Positions 34,250-41,354 of a DNA stretch of 64,000 nucleotides are shown here, one piece after another. The DNA comes from JACVRW01 sp034664125 (lineage in GTDB: Bacteria; Actinomycetota; Thermoleophilia; Solirubrobacterales; Thermoleophilaceae), in contig JAXDIG010000046.1 of NCBI GenBank assembly GCA_034664125.1, positions 147,508-211,507 on the forward strand. The letters run 5' to 3'. Position 1 is the first letter of the stretch. Every line of letters begins with the position of its first letter. The notes below the pieces were generated by a model. That model worked only from the letters and a program-made list of their open reading frames with translations, was not told the DNA's origin and searched no databases. A program made the position numbers and the translations under genes.

Positions 34250-34333
34250 ATGCTCCACAAGGCGAAGACGTGGTTGGTCAAGGTGCTGCCGTTCCTAGCT
34301 CGCTGGGGGTCGAACACCACGCCTAACCCGTAG
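34250..34333 (+). CDS. Possible 27-residue small protein
   Basis: ATG 34250 to TAG 34333. The peptide begins MLHKAKTWLVKVLPFLARWG, which would be a cationic amphipathic helix, then a polar SNTTPNP end. GGGAGG lies 14 bases before the ATG (11 before a GTG at 34247), and TAGAGT eight bases before the ATG matches the leaderless -10 pattern. It sits alone between the SDR operon and the GNAT gene. Coding status is unproven; no family is recognised. Confidence 0.35.
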   Translation: MLHKAKTWLVKVLPFLARWGSNTTPNP

Positions 34334-34418
34334 GCCCTGAGAGCCGGCGACCTCCCGCTGCTCATGGAGAGCGACACTGTCGCAACCGTGAACGTAACCG
34401 GCGGCACCGGTTAGTCGG

Positions 34419-34871
34419 ATGAGCGGCGTCGAGATCGGCGTGGCTGGTCCCGACGACGCACCGGAGCTGCTGGGCGCGTACGAGTGGCTGTTCGCCCCTC
34501 CCGGCAGCCGCCCGCCGCAGTGGGACCCGCGGGCGGCCGACGAGCGCCTCCGGCGAGCCGCGACGGCCGGCGACTCGGTGGTGCTGGTGGCGCGCGCCGA
34601 CGGGGCGATCGTGGGGATCTGCACCACGTACCTCGACTTCGAATCGGTCCGCTTCGGCCGCCGCGCCTGGGTGGAGGACATCGCCGTGCACTCGGAGCGC
34701 CGCTCCCTCGGGATCGGCAAGCGCCTGCTGGACGCGGCGAAGGACTGGGCGCGCGAGCGCGGCGCGACGCACCTCGAGCTCGACTCCGGGCACGCGCGCA
34801 TCGACGCCCACCGCTTTTACGAGCGCGAACGGCCGAGCTGGAGCTCGATCAGCTTCGGCTGGGAGCTGTGA
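34419..34871 (+). CDS. GNAT-family N-acetyltransferase
   Basis: 150 residues. The acetyl-CoA loop reads RRSLGIGKRLLDAAKDWAR (R/Q-x2-G-x-G/A), with WVEDIAVHSERR before it and HLELDSGHARIDAHRFYER after it, the usual strand 4 to helix 4 arrangement. It transfers acetyl to an amine; substrate not predictable. An inverted repeat (AACCGG at 34396-34401, CCGGTT at 34407-34412) lies just before the ATG. Followed by a GC palindrome that may end its transcript. Confidence 0.88.
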   Translation: MSGVEIGVAGPDDAPELLGAYEWLFAPPGSRPPQWDPRAADERLRRAATAGDSVVLVARADGAIVGICTTYLDFESVRFGRRAWVEDIAVHSERRSLGIGKRLLDAAKDWARERGATHLELDSGHARIDAHRFYERERPSWSSISFGWEL

Positions 34872-34892
34872 CCAGCCGCCGCTCCCCGACCC

Positions 34893-34913
34893 GCGAGCGA
34901 CGAAGTCGCTCGC
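34893..34913 (+). terminator. GC-rich palindrome after the GNAT gene
   Basis: GCGAGCGAC (34893-34901) and GTCGCTCGC (34905-34913) are perfect arms with a GAA loop, 21 bases after the GNAT stop. The bases 34892-34902 also repeat the last bases of tRNA-Asp (35016-35026), so an old attachment site is a weaker alternative. Confidence 0.45.
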
Positions 34914-34924
34914 GCTCGACGCGA

Positions 34925-35004
34925 AAACCAGGCCTGGCAAGGAAGAGGGATCGGGATAGTGCTGGGCACATCCCGATCCCGATGACACAGCCAGGCGCAG
35001 GTTT
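34925..35004 (-). ncRNA. Nested three-stem structured element after tRNA-Asp
   Basis: Stems, outside in: AAACC (34925-34929) with GGTTT (35000-35004); GCCTGGC (34932-34938) with GCCAGGC (34990-34996); GGGATCGGGAT (34947-34957) with ATCCCGATCCC (34970-34980), the last perfect over 11 bases with a 12-base loop. The element starts 12 bases after the tRNA-Asp 3' end on the minus strand, so it may be a processed trailer, terminator or small RNA. I know no family for it. Confidence 0.4.
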
Positions 35005-35015
35005 GCAGCCTTGAG

Positions 35016-35089
<74 letters not shown>

Positions 35090-35136
35090 GTGCGCGACCG
35101 CCGAGCATAGCGTTCGCGAGGTCGGTCCGGACGCCG

Positions 35137-35259
35137 CTAGCCGCCGCTGCGGTTGCGGCGGTCCTTGATGTGGGTCACCCCGAGCCACACGAGGAACGCC
35201 AGCACCGGCACGAAGTAGGCGATCGAGGTCAGCCAGTGCCCGGCGTGCGCGAAGTACAT
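35137..35259 (-). CDS. Single-helix small protein, 40 aa
   Basis: 40 residues from ATG 35259 to TAG 35139-35137. MYFAHAGHWLTSIAYFVPVL leads a single membrane helix (about 10-29) and a basic tail ending KDRRNRSGG. It starts 30 bases after the stop of the large membrane protein, on the same strand, and so ends a cupredoxin/membrane-protein/small-helix operon. It is likely a subunit or accessory of that system (inference). Confidence 0.55.
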   Translation of the reverse strand: MYFAHAGHWLTSIAYFVPVLAFLVWLGVTHIKDRRNRSGG

Positions 35260-35288
35260 CGGCCGGAAGTCTGGCAGGCGTGCTGGCG

Positions 35289-36668
35289 TCAGGTGTTCGC
35301 CTGCGACAGCAGCCAGAGCGCCAGACTCGTGAAGCCGACCATCACGGCGAGCATCCAGTACTGCGAGCGCACCGCGAGCTTGGCGTCGTCGTAGAGCGCC
35401 AGGGCGCGGTCGTGCGCGAGCGTCAATCCCGCGGCGTGGCCGAGCACCACGAACGCGACCTGCCAGTACCAGGTGGCCGTGGCTCCGATCAGGCCGTAGT
35501 CGATCTGCTTCGTGGCCGTTCCGAACAGGTCCGATCCGTCGCCGAGCGGATCCGACACCAGGAACCCGATGGCCTGCCCGCGGAACAGCAGGTAGGTGAA
35601 GTAGTGCGCCATCACATAGGCCAGCGCGATCGGCACCAGCGAGAGCGCGAACGCTCGCGACAGCGTCGCGGCGTCAAAGCCTCCGCCCACGCTCCTCGCC
35701 CCCGCCACGCCGAGGCGGTAGAAGCCGTAGACGAGCAGGACCGCGGCCGTCAGCCCGACCAGGAAGGCCATCTCGAACGCCGGCTGTGGCGACAGCCCGA
35801 GGTTCTCGAAGAACTTCGAGAGATCCGGGGCGATGCCCGTCCAGAGCGGCGCCTCGCCCGCGCCGTCGAACGTGACCGAGCCGAGCATCACCGCCAGCAG
35901 CGGCGCGGTGCCCGCGCCGGCCTTGAGGTGTGCTAGCCCGGACAGCGGTGGCCGCAGACCGAGCACACGGTCGCGCGTCTCGAACGGCGAGATCCGCGAG
36001 AACAGGTTGAAGTAGACCGAGTAGGTCTCGCCGCGCGCGCTCCAGGCCTCCACGCCGTAGAGCGCCATCGCGACGAAGGTGAGCGCCGAGTAGACGAGTG
36101 TGGCGATCGCGACGGTTTCGGGCTTGTCGCCGCCCGAGATCACCAGCTCCAGGACCGCGAACGCGAAGACGCCGACGGCGGCGGGCCAGTGGCCCAGCCG
36201 TTCGGGGTACTGCAGCGGCGCGGGCAGGCCATTGCGAACCACCCGGCCGGCGGCCCACCCGACCGCGCGGCCCACGGCGCGCCACGGGTTGAACGCGCGA
36301 AAGACGTCGCCGAAGATCACGCTCACCGGCACCAGCCCGATCCAGAAGAGCACGAAGACGAACGTGGGCGCGAAGTTGGCGGCGGGGCTCTGCGTGCCGC
36401 GCAGGCCGGCGTAGATCACGAGGCCCAGCAGCGCCACGCCGATCGCCCCGCAGAGGATCTCGACCGGCCGGCTCGCGGGGACGCGTCCCAGGAGGCCGGG
36501 CAGTGGCCGCCAGCGAGCGCGCTCCAGCCTGGGCTCCGGCCACAACACCGCCAGGGCCACGAACGAGATCACCAGCACGATCGCCGCCGCCCAGCCGAAG
36601 AGCCACTCGGGTATCGGCAGGTCCGAGCGACCGATGAGTCCGCCCGCGTGGGCGAACAGGGTGATCAC
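35289..36668 (-). CDS. Large polytopic membrane protein, cupredoxin-linked
   Basis: 459 residues with about eleven or twelve hydrophobic helices and no soluble domain. The N-terminus MITLFAHAGGLIGRSDLPIP has an early His and a Pro-rich stretch; His residues also occur in helix 9-10 (VMAHYFTYLLF). Similar proteins have been labelled fenitrothion-hydrolase-like, but I would not assign that activity. Its ATG overlaps the TGA of the upstream cupredoxin-like gene, and a 40-residue helix protein follows, suggesting a membrane complex handling copper or electrons. Confidence 0.65.
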   Translation of the reverse strand: MITLFAHAGGLIGRSDLPIPEWLFGWAAAIVLVISFVALAVLWPEPRLERARWRPLPGLLGRVPASRPVEILCGAIGVALLGLVIYAGLRGTQSPAANFAPTFVFVLFWIGLVPVSVIFGDVFRAFNPWRAVGRAVGWAAGRVVRNGLPAPLQYPERLGHWPAAVGVFAFAVLELVISGGDKPETVAIATLVYSALTFVAMALYGVEAWSARGETYSVYFNLFSRISPFETRDRVLGLRPPLSGLAHLKAGAGTAPLLAVMLGSVTFDGAGEAPLWTGIAPDLSKFFENLGLSPQPAFEMAFLVGLTAAVLLVYGFYRLGVAGARSVGGGFDAATLSRAFALSLVPIALAYVMAHYFTYLLFRGQAIGFLVSDPLGDGSDLFGTATKQIDYGLIGATATWYWQVAFVVLGHAAGLTLAHDRALALYDDAKLAVRSQYWMLAVMVGFTSLALWLLSQANT

Positions 36669-37111
36669 GAGGGTCCGACGAGCAGGCGGGCCAGCAGCGG
36701 CTCCTTACCGGCGTCCTCCGCCGCGTGGCTTTCGAGCTCGAACGCGCCCTCGGTGTCTGCCTTGAACTTGAATCGGGCCGGCTTCCCGGGCGTCGCCTCC
36801 TTCTCGATGTCGTAGCCGTGCAGGTGGATCTGATCCGGGATGTCGGAGCTGACCACGATCCGCACGACGTCGTTCTTGGCGACCCGGATCGTCTGGCGGT
36901 CGCTGTCCAGCACGCCGCCCTTCACGGTGATCCGGGCAACCGGCGGCTCTGGGGCCTTGGCCTGCGTGCCGGTGCCCCCCGACTGGTTCTGGGCTTGGGT
37001 CTGCGCCGACGGTGACGAGCTCTTGTCGTCGCCCGGCTGAGCGACGATGAACGCGACGACGGCGACCGCCAGAGCGGCGACGACCAGCCCGATGCGCTGG
37101 TTTCTTGACAT
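36665..37111 (-). CDS. Exported cupredoxin-like protein without Cys/Met ligands
   Basis: 148 residues from ATG 37111 (MSRNQRIG). A signal anchor (about 5-25) and a Ser/Gln-rich linker lead to a beta domain (about 60-148): IPDQIHLHGYDIEKEATPGK and FELESHAAED. It has the loop layout of a cupredoxin but lacks the Cys and Met of type-1 sites; the two His in HLHG and the His in ESHA may bind a metal instead. It is the first gene of the operon with the large membrane protein. Confidence 0.7.
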   Translation of the reverse strand: MSRNQRIGLVVAALAVAVVAFIVAQPGDDKSSSPSAQTQAQNQSGGTGTQAKAPEPPVARITVKGGVLDSDRQTIRVAKNDVVRIVVSSDIPDQIHLHGYDIEKEATPGKPARFKFKADTEGAFELESHAAEDAGKEPLLARLLVGPS

Positions 37112-37218
37112 GGCGGCGGGGAAGTATGGCAACCGTCTGTGGGTCGAATGTAAGGGCGACGCCCGCGCCGGCCGCGCTGGGCGAATCCGCTCGAACGTCC
37201 GTGCGAACTGCTGAGCCC

Positions 37219-37262
37219 TTCACCCACCCTCAACACACGGGTCACAGGAGCGTCACGGGATC
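37219..37262 (+). promoter_or_regulatory. PHO-box array 3 (four 11-base units) before PHP phosphatase gene
   Basis: Four consecutive 11-base units start TTCACCC, TCAACAC, GTCACAG and GTCACGG (37219, 37230, 37241, 37252). The GTTCAC-like spacing matches actinobacterial PhoP sites. It ends 30 bases before ATG 37293; the divergent cupredoxin gene starts 107 bases away. Confidence 0.55.
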
Positions 37263-37292
37263 GGCCGCGCTGGAGTCGATGCTGCACGTGAG

Positions 37293-38045
37293 ATGGCATA
37301 CGTGGACCTCCACTTTCATTTGCTGCCCGGAGTCGACGACGGCCCCGGCGACATGGCCGCCAGCCTGGAGCTCGCCCGCGCGGCGGTGGCCGACGGCACC
37401 GAAACCGTGGTCGCGACCCCGCACGTGCGCACCGACCTCGGGGTCACGGACGCCGTGGAGATCCACGCGCGCGTGCTGGAGCTGCGCTTCGCCCTCGCGG
37501 CCGAGGGGATCCCGCTGGAGGTCCGCTGCGGCGGCGAGCTGGGTCACGAGCTGATCGGCCGCATGCGCCAGAGTGAGCTGGAACTCCTCGCGCAAGGTCC
37601 GTCCGGCGCACGCTGGCTGCTGGTCGAGACGCCCTTCGACGGCGTCGGAGCGGACTTCCACGCGGCCACCGCGGAGCTGCGCGAGCGCGGCTTCGGCGTG
37701 CTCGTCGCGCACCCGGAGCGCAGCGCCGACGCGATCCTCGACGGCGCCGCCGGCCTGCGCGGCGAGCTGGAGGCGGGCTCGCTCGCCCAGGTCAACGCGC
37801 AGTCACTCACCGGCGACCACGGCGAGGACGCCTGCGGCGCGGCCTGGGAGCTGATCGTCGAGGGGTTGATCTCTGTCGTCGCCTCGGACGCGCACGGGCC
37901 GACACGGCCGCCGGCCCTCACGCTGGCGGGCCGCACCCTGCTCGAGGTGGGCGTCACCCACAGCGCCACGGCGGGGCTGATCGGCTCGATGCCGCACCGC
38001 CTGCTGGCGGCGGGCATCCCCGAGCGGCGCGTGCTGGCGGCCTAG
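37293..38045 (+). CDS. PHP-domain phosphatase, CpsB/YwqE-like
   Basis: 250 residues. DLHFHLLPGVDDGP and VVATPHVRTD are the metal motifs of the PHP family; later VAHPERS and VASDAHGPTRPP complete the site. In Gram-positive bacteria this branch (CpsB, YwqE) is a tyrosine-protein phosphatase controlling polysaccharide export. No tyrosine kinase gene is nearby, so substrate is uncertain. It has a PHO-box array upstream and overlaps the convergent PhoP-like regulator by four bases, so it may belong to the phosphate regulon. Confidence 0.85.
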   Translation: MAYVDLHFHLLPGVDDGPGDMAASLELARAAVADGTETVVATPHVRTDLGVTDAVEIHARVLELRFALAAEGIPLEVRCGGELGHELIGRMRQSELELLAQGPSGARWLLVETPFDGVGADFHAATAELRERGFGVLVAHPERSADAILDGAAGLRGELEAGSLAQVNAQSLTGDHGEDACGAAWELIVEGLISVVASDAHGPTRPPALTLAGRTLLEVGVTHSATAGLIGSMPHRLLAAGIPERRVLAA

Positions 38046-38890
38046 GGCGCGACCAGCGTGGCGGGCTGGTCGCCGAGCGGCGGGGGGTCGTCCTCGAGGC
38101 GCGCGGCCCGCAGCTCGTCGTCGATCGCCGGGAGTTCCGCATCCGCGGGCAACTGCGCCAGCGCCTGCGGCGGTCCGTCCGCCTCCGACCCCTCGCGCGG
38201 CTCGGGGTCGAAGCGGTAGCCGACGCCGAAGTGCGTGTGGATGTAGTTCCAGCTCGGCGAAACCTTCTCGAGCTTCTGGCGCACCTTGCGCACGAACACG
38301 TCGACCGAGCGGTCCCCGTGGGCCATCGTGTAGCCCCACACGGCCTGGTAGATCTCCTCGCGCTGGAGCACCTTGCCCTTTGCCTGCGCGAGCAGCTGGA
38401 GCACCTCGAACTCGCGCCGCGTGAGGTCCACGCTCGTGGAGCCGACGAAGGCCTGGAACTGATCGGCGCGGATCTCGAGCTCGCCCGCCACGAGCGGCCC
38501 GGTGTCCATCCGCGCGGATGCGCGCTTGCGCCGCCGCACGACGGCCTCGACGCGCGCCAGGACCTCCTCGGGGTGACACGGCTTGGTCACCCAGTCGTCG
38601 GCCCCCAGCCGGAGGCCGCGCACGCGCTGGGCCACACTGGAGCGGCCGGTGCAGATAACCACCCCGAGGCCGGGCAGCGCGACGGTCACGCGCTCGAGGA
38701 ACTCCCAGGCGCCGGGCCCGAGCAGCGACAGATCCACCACCAGCGCGTTGACGCGCATGGCGACGAATTCCTCCGTGCGGGGCGGCGCCTCCAAACGCCG
38801 GTACTGCCAGCCCAGGTCGCTCGCTCGCTTCACGAGCACCCGGACGAACCCCGAATCCGTGTCCAGGATCGCGAGTCGCATGTCCGACAT
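38042..38890 (-). CDS. OmpR/PhoB-family response regulator (PhoP-like)
   Basis: 282 residues from ATG 38890 (MSDMRLAILD). Receiver domain with acidic LDTD, phosphorylation Asp at about residue 53 (ALVVDLS), Thr in CTG and Lys in TKP about residue 103; winged helix (about 135-235) with LTRREFEVLQLLAQ, DRSVDVFVRKVRQKLE and HTHFGVGYRF. The tail of about 40 residues is extra. TACACT on the minus strand ends eight bases before this ATG, and PHO-box array 1 lies just upstream, so autoregulation is likely. It faces pst genes; no histidine kinase is adjacent. Confidence 0.88.
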   Translation of the reverse strand: MSDMRLAILDTDSGFVRVLVKRASDLGWQYRRLEAPPRTEEFVAMRVNALVVDLSLLGPGAWEFLERVTVALPGLGVVICTGRSSVAQRVRGLRLGADDWVTKPCHPEEVLARVEAVVRRRKRASARMDTGPLVAGELEIRADQFQAFVGSTSVDLTRREFEVLQLLAQAKGKVLQREEIYQAVWGYTMAHGDRSVDVFVRKVRQKLEKVSPSWNYIHTHFGVGYRFDPEPREGSEADGPPQALAQLPADAELPAIDDELRAARLEDDPPPLGDQPATLVAP

Positions 38891-38898
38891 CGGCCCTG

Positions 38899-38904
38899 AG
38901 TGTA
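38899..38904 (-). promoter_or_regulatory. -10 hexamer TACACT of the PhoP-like regulator
   Basis: On the minus strand TACACT is eight bases before ATG 38890; PHO-box array 1 starts about 28 bases further upstream. Confidence 0.45.
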
Positions 38905-38932
38905 CGCACACCGGAGGCGACGGCCGCCGTCT

Positions 38933-38976
38933 TTTACAGCTTTTTCACAGGGAGACAACGCGGGAGTAACGGACAT
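38933..38976. promoter_or_regulatory. PHO-box array 1 (four 11-base units), regulator/winged-helix intergenic region
   Basis: Units start TTTACAG (38933), TTCACAG (38944), ACAACGC (38955) and GTAACGG (38966), all exactly 11 bases apart. It lies between the divergent regulator (start 38890) and the winged-helix gene (start 39005). Confidence 0.6.
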
Positions 38977-39004
38977 TCCGCACGATGCTGGAACCCTGCG
39001 GAGC

Positions 39005-39340
39005 ATGGAGGCAGCCCTGGGTAGACCGCCGCTCAGAGCCGGAGAGCTCGAGGTCCGGCCAAGCGAGTTCCTCGTGCTCGTAAACGGCGAACCGCTTCAT
39101 CTCACTGTCCGCGAGCTCGAGCTGCTCACGGCACTGGTGGAGCGGCGAAACAGGATCGTCACGCGGGAGGAGCTCTACCGCGAGGTGTGGGGCGAGCCCT
39201 ATCGCAAGGCCGACCGGTCCGTGGACGTGTACGTGGGCAAGCTCCGCCAGAAGCTGGAGGACGCTGTCCCCGGGCGGCGCTTCATCCATACCCACTTTGG
39301 GTTCGGATACCGGTTCGCGGCGGACTCCGACCGCACCTGA
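39005..39340 (+). CDS. Stand-alone OmpR-type winged-helix DNA-binding protein
   Basis: 111 residues. It is a single Trans_reg_C domain: LTVRELELLTALVERRNRIVTREELYREVWG, DRSVDVYVGKLRQKLED and IHTHFGFGYRF, closely like the output domain of the neighbouring regulator. There is no receiver domain, so it cannot be controlled by phosphorylation. It probably binds similar 11-base repeats, perhaps competing with the full regulator. It ends just before PHO-box array 2 and pstS. ATG 39005 is the only good start after the array. Confidence 0.8.
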   Translation: MEAALGRPPLRAGELEVRPSEFLVLVNGEPLHLTVRELELLTALVERRNRIVTREELYREVWGEPYRKADRSVDVYVGKLRQKLEDAVPGRRFIHTHFGFGYRFAADSDRT

Positions 39341-39342
39341 CT

Positions 39343-39386
39343 TTCACATCCTTTTTACAACGCGGCGACAGCTGGATAACAGACTC
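39343..39386 (+). promoter_or_regulatory. PHO-box array 2 (four 11-base units) upstream of pstS
   Basis: Units start TTCACAT (39343), TTTACAA (39354), GCGACAG (39365) and ATAACAG (39376). The ACA triplets are at 39346, 39357, 39368 and 39379. It precedes the pstS -10 at the place normally taken by the -35, as in Pho regulons. Confidence 0.7.
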
Positions 39387-39399
39387 GCCCCGGCCGCAG

Positions 39400-39405
39400 T
39401 AGAGA
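39400..39405 (+). promoter_or_regulatory. -10 (TAGAGA) of the pst operon
   Basis: TAGAGA is 13 bases after PHO-box array 2. A start about seven bases later would give a roughly 30-base leader with the AAGGAG ribosome site at 39431. Confidence 0.5.
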
Positions 39406-39444
39406 GTCCGCGCTGTACATGAACAACCTCAAGGAGAAAACCGT

Positions 39445-40413
39445 ATGAGGAAGCTCCTCACGCTCGCGGCGTGCGGCGTACTGGCCCTTGGAGCGGCGGC
39501 CTGTGGCGACAATGCGAGCTCCGACACCGGCGGCAGCGGCAGCGGCAGCGGCAAGGACCTGTCCGGCAACATCAAGATCGACGGCTCGAGCACTGTCGCT
39601 CCGTTCGCGCAGGCCGCCCAGGAGGCGTTCCAGGGTGAGAACCCGGGCGTGAAGATCACGGTCGGCACGTCCGGCACGGGCGGCGGCTTCGAGAAGTTCT
39701 GCAACGACGAGACGGACATCTCGGACGCCTCGCGCCCCATCAAGCCGGACGAGGAAGTCCCGATCTGCAAGAAGAAGGGCGTGACCTACAGCGAGGTCCA
39801 GGTGGCCAACGACGGGATCGCCGTTGTGACCAACAAGGGCCTGAAGGTCGACTGCCTGACGACCGATCAGCTGAAGAAGCTCTGGAACAAGGGCTCGAAG
39901 GTGAAGAGCCTGAGCGAGATCGACCCCTCGCTGCCCGCCACCAAGCTGACGCTGTTCGGCCCGGACACAGACTCCGGCACCTTCGACTTCTTCACCGGCG
40001 AGATCAACGGCGAGGAAGGCGTCTCGCGCGAGGACTACCAGCCCTCGGCCGACGACAACGTGCTCGTGCAGGGGGTAGAGGGCTCCGAAGGCGGCCTCGG
40101 CTACTTCGGCTTCTCCTACTACGAGCAGAACCAGGACAAGCTCAACCTGGTCAAGGTCGGAGAGAGCGCGGACTCGTGCGTCGCTCCATCCAAGGAGACG
40201 ATCCAGTCGGGTGAGTACAAGCCGCTCTCCCGCCCGCTGTTCATGTACCCGAACGAGAAGTCGCTCGCGCGGCCGGAGGTCAAGGCGTTCATGGAGTACG
40301 TGATCGCCAACTACCAGGCGATCGCGGACGCGTCTCAGATCGTCCCGATGACGCCAGGGCAGGCCGACAAGGGCAAGCAGGAGCTCCAGAACGCGGAGAG
40401 CAAAGCCGGCTGA
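39445..40413 (+). CDS. pstS: Phosphate ABC transporter substrate-binding lipoprotein
   Basis: 322 residues. Lipobox LGAAAC gives a lipid-anchored extracellular protein; then a Ser/Gly linker. IDGSSTVAPF and GTSGTGGGFEKFC are the phosphate-binding segments, with SDASRPIK and the C-terminal QIVPMTPGQ also typical. It captures phosphate and passes it to PstCA. AAGGAG precedes ATG 39445, and PHO-box array 2 lies upstream, so it should be induced in phosphate starvation. The TGA shares its A with pstC ATG. Confidence 0.95.
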   Translation: MRKLLTLAACGVLALGAAACGDNASSDTGGSGSGSGKDLSGNIKIDGSSTVAPFAQAAQEAFQGENPGVKITVGTSGTGGGFEKFCNDETDISDASRPIKPDEEVPICKKKGVTYSEVQVANDGIAVVTNKGLKVDCLTTDQLKKLWNKGSKVKSLSEIDPSLPATKLTLFGPDTDSGTFDFFTGEINGEEGVSREDYQPSADDNVLVQGVEGSEGGLGYFGFSYYEQNQDKLNLVKVGESADSCVAPSKETIQSGEYKPLSRPLFMYPNEKSLARPEVKAFMEYVIANYQAIADASQIVPMTPGQADKGKQELQNAESKAG

Positions 40414-41354
40414 TGGAAGCATCCACCACCGCAGCAGGCACGCGCGCCGTCCCCACCCTGGGGGCGGCGCGTCGCCGGTGGGGCGAGGATCTGATCAAGG
40501 CGATCCTGATCCTGGCGGCGATGATCTCCGTGCTCACCACCACGGGGATCGTGGTCGCCTTGCTGCGCGAGACGATCGACTTCTTCGGTGAGGTCGGCGT
40601 CTGGGACTTCCTTTCCGGAGGCAAGTGGACGCCTCTGTTCGAGCCGCCCAGCTTCGGCGTCCGGCCGCTGGTGGTGGGCACCTTCCTGATCACGGGCATC
40701 GCGCTGCTGGTGGCCGCGCCGCTGGGACTCGGCGCCGCGATCTTCCTCAGCGAGTACGCCCGCACGCGGGTGCGCAAGGCGATCAAGCCGGCGCTCGAGC
40801 TGCTGGCCGGCGTGCCCACGATCGTCTTCGGCTACTTCGCCCTGACCTTCTTCACGCCGAACATCCTCCAGGACCTGCTCCACCTGAAGGTCAACATCTT
40901 CAACGCGCTCGCGGCCGGGGTGATCATGGGCTTCATGATCATCCCGACGATCGCGTCCGTCGCGGAGGATGCGATGTCGGCGGTCCCGGCGTCGCTGCGC
41001 GAGGGCGCCTACGGGCTCGGAGCCTCGAAGCTGCACGTCTCGATGCGGGTGGTCTTCCCGGCCGCCCTGTCCGGGATCGTGGCGGCGATCGTGCTGGGCG
41101 TCTCACGCGCGGTCGGGGAGACGATGATCGTGCTCGTGGCCTCCGGGCAGGTCGCCAGCAACAGCCTCAACCCCGCGGACCCGCACTACTCGCTGGCGTC
41201 GTTCATCGGCTCCACGGCGGGGGGCGACACTCCCACCGGCAGCATCGAGTACAAGACGATCTTCGCCGTGGGGATGCTCCTGTTCGTGATCACGCTGATC
41301 ATGAACCTCATCTCGATCCGCTTCGTGCGCAAGTACAGGCAGGTCTACGAGTGA
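40413..41354 (+). CDS. pstC: Phosphate ABC transporter permease PstC
   Basis: 313 residues with six membrane helices. The EAA-type loop reads AVPASLREGAYGLGASKLHVSMRVVFPAALSG with the usual permease motif before helix 5. It begins with a short Ala/Thr-rich cytoplasmic part. ATG overlaps pstS stop (TGATG) and its own stop overlaps pstA GTG. With PstA it forms the membrane channel for phosphate. Confidence 0.94.
   Translation: MEASTTAAGTRAVPTLGAARRRWGEDLIKAILILAAMISVLTTTGIVVALLRETIDFFGEVGVWDFLSGGKWTPLFEPPSFGVRPLVVGTFLITGIALLVAAPLGLGAAIFLSEYARTRVRKAIKPALELLAGVPTIVFGYFALTFFTPNILQDLLHLKVNIFNALAAGVIMGFMIIPTIASVAEDAMSAVPASLREGAYGLGASKLHVSMRVVFPAALSGIVAAIVLGVSRAVGETMIVLVASGQVASNSLNPADPHYSLASFIGSTAGGDTPTGSIEYKTIFAVGMLLFVITLIMNLISIRFVRKYRQVYE

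Noticed and set aside
34396..34412. AACCGG/CCGGTT inverted repeat before GNAT gene as an operator
   Set aside because: Six-base arms made of CCGG are frequent in this GC-rich DNA; noted in the gene entry only.
34364..34414. A 16-residue ORF before the GNAT gene
   Set aside because: Too short, no ribosome site, and product is low-complexity; no evidence for translation.
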